Shown here piece by piece: positions 13,451 to 14,981 of a DNA stretch of 14,981 nucleotides. The notes below the pieces were generated by a model. It did not search any database. It saw only the letters and a list, made by a program, of their open reading frames with translations, and was not told the DNA's origin. The position numbers and the translations under genes are program-made. Location: positions 1 through 14,981 of the forward strand of contig JAYWGJ010000378.1 of the NCBI GenBank assembly GCA_043778315.1, read 5' to 3'. How positions within the stretch are numbered: the first letter of the stretch is position 1; each line of letters starts with the position of its first letter. The stretch comes from JBEEMU01 sp043778315 (GTDB taxonomy: Bacteria; Bacteroidota; Bacteroidia; Chitinophagales; Saprospiraceae).

Positions 13451-14659
13451 TTGAATTTACTTTTTTTTGACGATTACAAGCGGTCGCACCTATTTCCGCT
13501 CACGCTGACGCGCCCTGCCGCGCAGTTGCGCATCGGTATATTGACCATAGAAGAAAAATGGGAGCGCGCCCTAAAAAGCGACGGCGCGAGCTACCTCACC
13601 GCCGATTACCTGCACGCCAAATATCCTAAAAAAGTAGCGGCAGAAAATTGGTTAATCAACGGGCGGATTTGCCCGTCGGCGAGTTTGCTGAAAGAGCTAA
13701 AAACACTCGCAACAGGCGAATTGCTAATGCACAACGATACCATAATCGCAGCAAAACTGAGTGCTGACGCGGTGCACGCGATACACACAAACGACGGAGT
13801 GATATGGAACGCGACGCTCGACGCGCTGCCGCAACGCGCCTGCACTAGTACCGATTTTACGGTCATAGAGCGGGCATGGCACCTGTTTCAGCACAACGCG
13901 CACGAGCTGAAATTGGACTTCAAGGCGGTGACGCAACGCCGCAAATCGCAGCCGCTTTCCGCTACTAATACGCTTATCGGCGACGTTTCGCAGCTATTTA
14001 TAGAGCAAGGCGCGACGGTAGAATGTGCGGTGCTAAACACGACGGCGGGTCCGATATACGTCGGCGCACACGCCGAAATAATGGAGGGCAGTTTGGTGCG
14101 TGGCGGCTTGGCGATGTGCGCGCATAGCGCACTCAAACTCGGCGCGAAAATATACGGCGCGACGACGCTCGGACCGCATTGCAAAGTGGGCGGCGAAGTG
14201 AACAACTCGATTTTGATTGGCTACAGCAATAAAGGTCACGACGGTTTTTTGGGTAATTCGGTGCTGGGCGAATGGTGCAATTTGGGCGCAGACACCAACA
14301 ACTCGAACCTAAAAAACAACTACGCCGAAGTGAAGGTTTGGGACTACGATACGCAGCGTTTTGTGGCAACGGGGCTGCAGTTTTGCGGCTTGATAATGGG
14401 CGACCACTCCAAGTCGGGCATCAATACGATGTTCAATACGGGAACGGTGGTGGGCGTGTCGGCTAACCTGTTTGGTGCGGGTTTCCCGCGCAACTTTGTG
14501 CCGTCGTTCGCATGGGGCGGCGCGCAAAGTATGACCGCGTTCGCACTCCCGAAAGCCTACGAAGTAGCCGAAAATGTGATGTCGCGGCGCGGCGTTGCGT
14601 TCACCGAAGCGGATAAATATATTTTTAGCCGCGTAGCGGAGCTGGACGGGTTTAAGTAA
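13451..14659 (+). CDS. GlmU-like sugar nucleotidyltransferase/acetyltransferase
   Basis: 402 residues matching the alternative GlmU family of Bacteroidota. The N-terminal half (FFDDYKRSHLFPLTLTRPAAQLRIGILTIEEKW) replaces the classical GlmU nucleotide loop. The C-terminal half from about 180 to 350 is a left-handed beta-helix of hexapeptide repeats, carrying the conserved GYSNKGHDGF...NLGADTNNSNLKNNY block (257-291). It probably makes UDP-N-acetylglucosamine, or a similar UDP/dTDP sugar, for peptidoglycan and LPS in the cytoplasm; which sugar is not decidable here. The start is TTG: an in-frame TAA at 13442-13444 excludes any upstream ATG, and family members begin at this point (M-N-x-L/I-x-F-D). 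Rare start use may lower expression. It may be co-transcribed with the LysM gene 105 bases upstream. Confidence 0.87.
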   Translation: MNLLFFDDYKRSHLFPLTLTRPAAQLRIGILTIEEKWERALKSDGASYLTADYLHAKYPKKVAAENWLINGRICPSASLLKELKTLATGELLMHNDTIIAAKLSADAVHAIHTNDGVIWNATLDALPQRACTSTDFTVIERAWHLFQHNAHELKLDFKAVTQRRKSQPLSATNTLIGDVSQLFIEQGATVECAVLNTTAGPIYVGAHAEIMEGSLVRGGLAMCAHSALKLGAKIYGATTLGPHCKVGGEVNNSILIGYSNKGHDGFLGNSVLGEWCNLGADTNNSNLKNNYAEVKVWDYDTQRFVATGLQFCGLIMGDHSKSGINTMFNTGTVVGVSANLFGAGFPRNFVPSFAWGGAQSMTAFALPKAYEVAENVMSRRGVAFTEADKYIFSRVAELDGFK

Positions 14660-14787
14660 ACAGAAATTTTGTTTTTTTTATTTCAAAAAATAAACGAGTA
14701 GCTGAAATAAAATAAACGATATTTACACGAATTTACTTGCGCGTTTTGTATTGTCGACGTAATAATAACTGTCTTCGCAAAAACTGC

Positions 14788-14809
14788 AAACCTTTAATTA
14801 TAAAGGTTT
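14788..14809. repeat. Short AAACCTTTA hairpin
   Basis: AAACCTTTA (14788-14796) and TAAAGGTTT (14801-14809) pair perfectly around ATTA. It looks like a shortened relative of the 13367-13399 palindrome; both are next to GCAAACC-type or GTTTGCAG-type flanks. Confidence 0.55.
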
Positions 14810-14903
14810 TGAAAATATTTTTATAAATATTTTTTTATTTCAAAAAATAACTTAACTTTACATCGTGCCACGGTGTTGTGCGTATTTTCACTAGTGTTTT
14901 ATT

Positions 14904-14936
14904 TTGCTTAATTAGTCGGAAAAGTGCGTATATTTG
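14904..14936 (+). promoter_or_regulatory. Candidate promoter near the right edge
   Basis: TTG (14904-14906), 22 bases, then TATATTTG (14929-14936). The -7 box is a perfect TAnnTTTG; spacing is at the long end of the accepted range. It lies 31 bases before an ATG at 14968. Confidence 0.55.
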
Positions 14937-14967
14937 TGGTTAAATTCAATTTTTCAGGTATTTATAT

Positions 14968-14981
14968 ATGAAATATTACAT
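14968..14981 (+). CDS. Probable start of a gene running off the window
   Basis: ATG AAA TAT TAC (MKYY...) follows a good -7 box by 31 bases. Only four full codons are visible, so neither the product nor the reality of the gene can be judged. Confidence 0.35.

Larger units (their letters stand above)
14660..14967. other. AT-rich spacer with a 21-bp direct repeat
   Basis: No gene is seen. A 21-bp sequence containing TTTATTTCAAAAAATAA occurs at 14673-14693 and again at 14830-14850; its core is a weak hairpin (TTTATTT / AAATAAA). The same core (ATTTCAAAAAATAA) appears as the leader of the nuclease-like gene at 3198-3218 on the minus strand. No GC-rich terminator for the GlmU-like gene is found. 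Confidence 0.5.

Overview
The window looks like chromosomal DNA from a member of the Bacteroidota. The evidence is: promoters of the TTG / TAnnTTTG type used by that phylum's sigma factor, A-rich leaders in place of Shine-Dalgarno sequences, a type B ribosomal protein L31, the alternative GlmU-like nucleotidyltransferase typical of the phylum, and MKK...AQ signal peptides. Coding DNA is moderately GC-rich and spacers are very AT-rich. No phage, plasmid or CRISPR genes are visible.

Layout. 1-594: no gene; a MITE-like inverted repeat (9-300) enclosing a perfect 16-bp hairpin. 595-1764: thiolase, closed by a bidirectional terminator (1794-1839). 1852-3198, minus strand: two tandem paralogues of a PD-(D/E)XK-nuclease-like family, 65% identical in the first 135 residues and completely identical in the last 81. 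3537-8807, plus strand: four genes in mirror order A-B-B'-A'. A (519 aa) and A' are secreted paralogues of unknown function; B (309 aa) and B' (276 aa) are paralogues that look like outer-membrane beta-barrels. A' is interrupted by one in-frame TAG where A has Trp183. I see one -7 box before A and one strong terminator after A', so the four could be one transcription unit. 8882-9514, minus: MgtC/SapB-family membrane protein. About 9648-10139, plus: small secreted protein with a TonB-receptor-plug-like segment. 10409-10490: tRNA-Leu(UAG) with its own promoter and terminator, lying between two different long palindromic elements (10145-10310 and 10575-10781). 10951-11205: ribosomal protein L31 type B. 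11362-11859: KdsC-like HAD phosphatase (KDO/LPS pathway). 11972-13345: LysM protein with a long Pro/Thr linker and a lysozyme-like C-terminal half but no signal peptide. 13451-14659: GlmU-like bifunctional protein starting at TTG. A further gene probably begins at 14968.

Functionally the right third is cell-envelope housekeeping (KDO, peptidoglycan, UDP-sugar), the left is lipid metabolism, and the middle is accessory: secreted and nuclease-like families that duplicate, convert and decay. The most notable things are the A-B-B'-A' secreted/outer-membrane cassette with its nonsense codon, the mosaic nuclease-like pair, and several unrelated long palindromic elements in the spacers.
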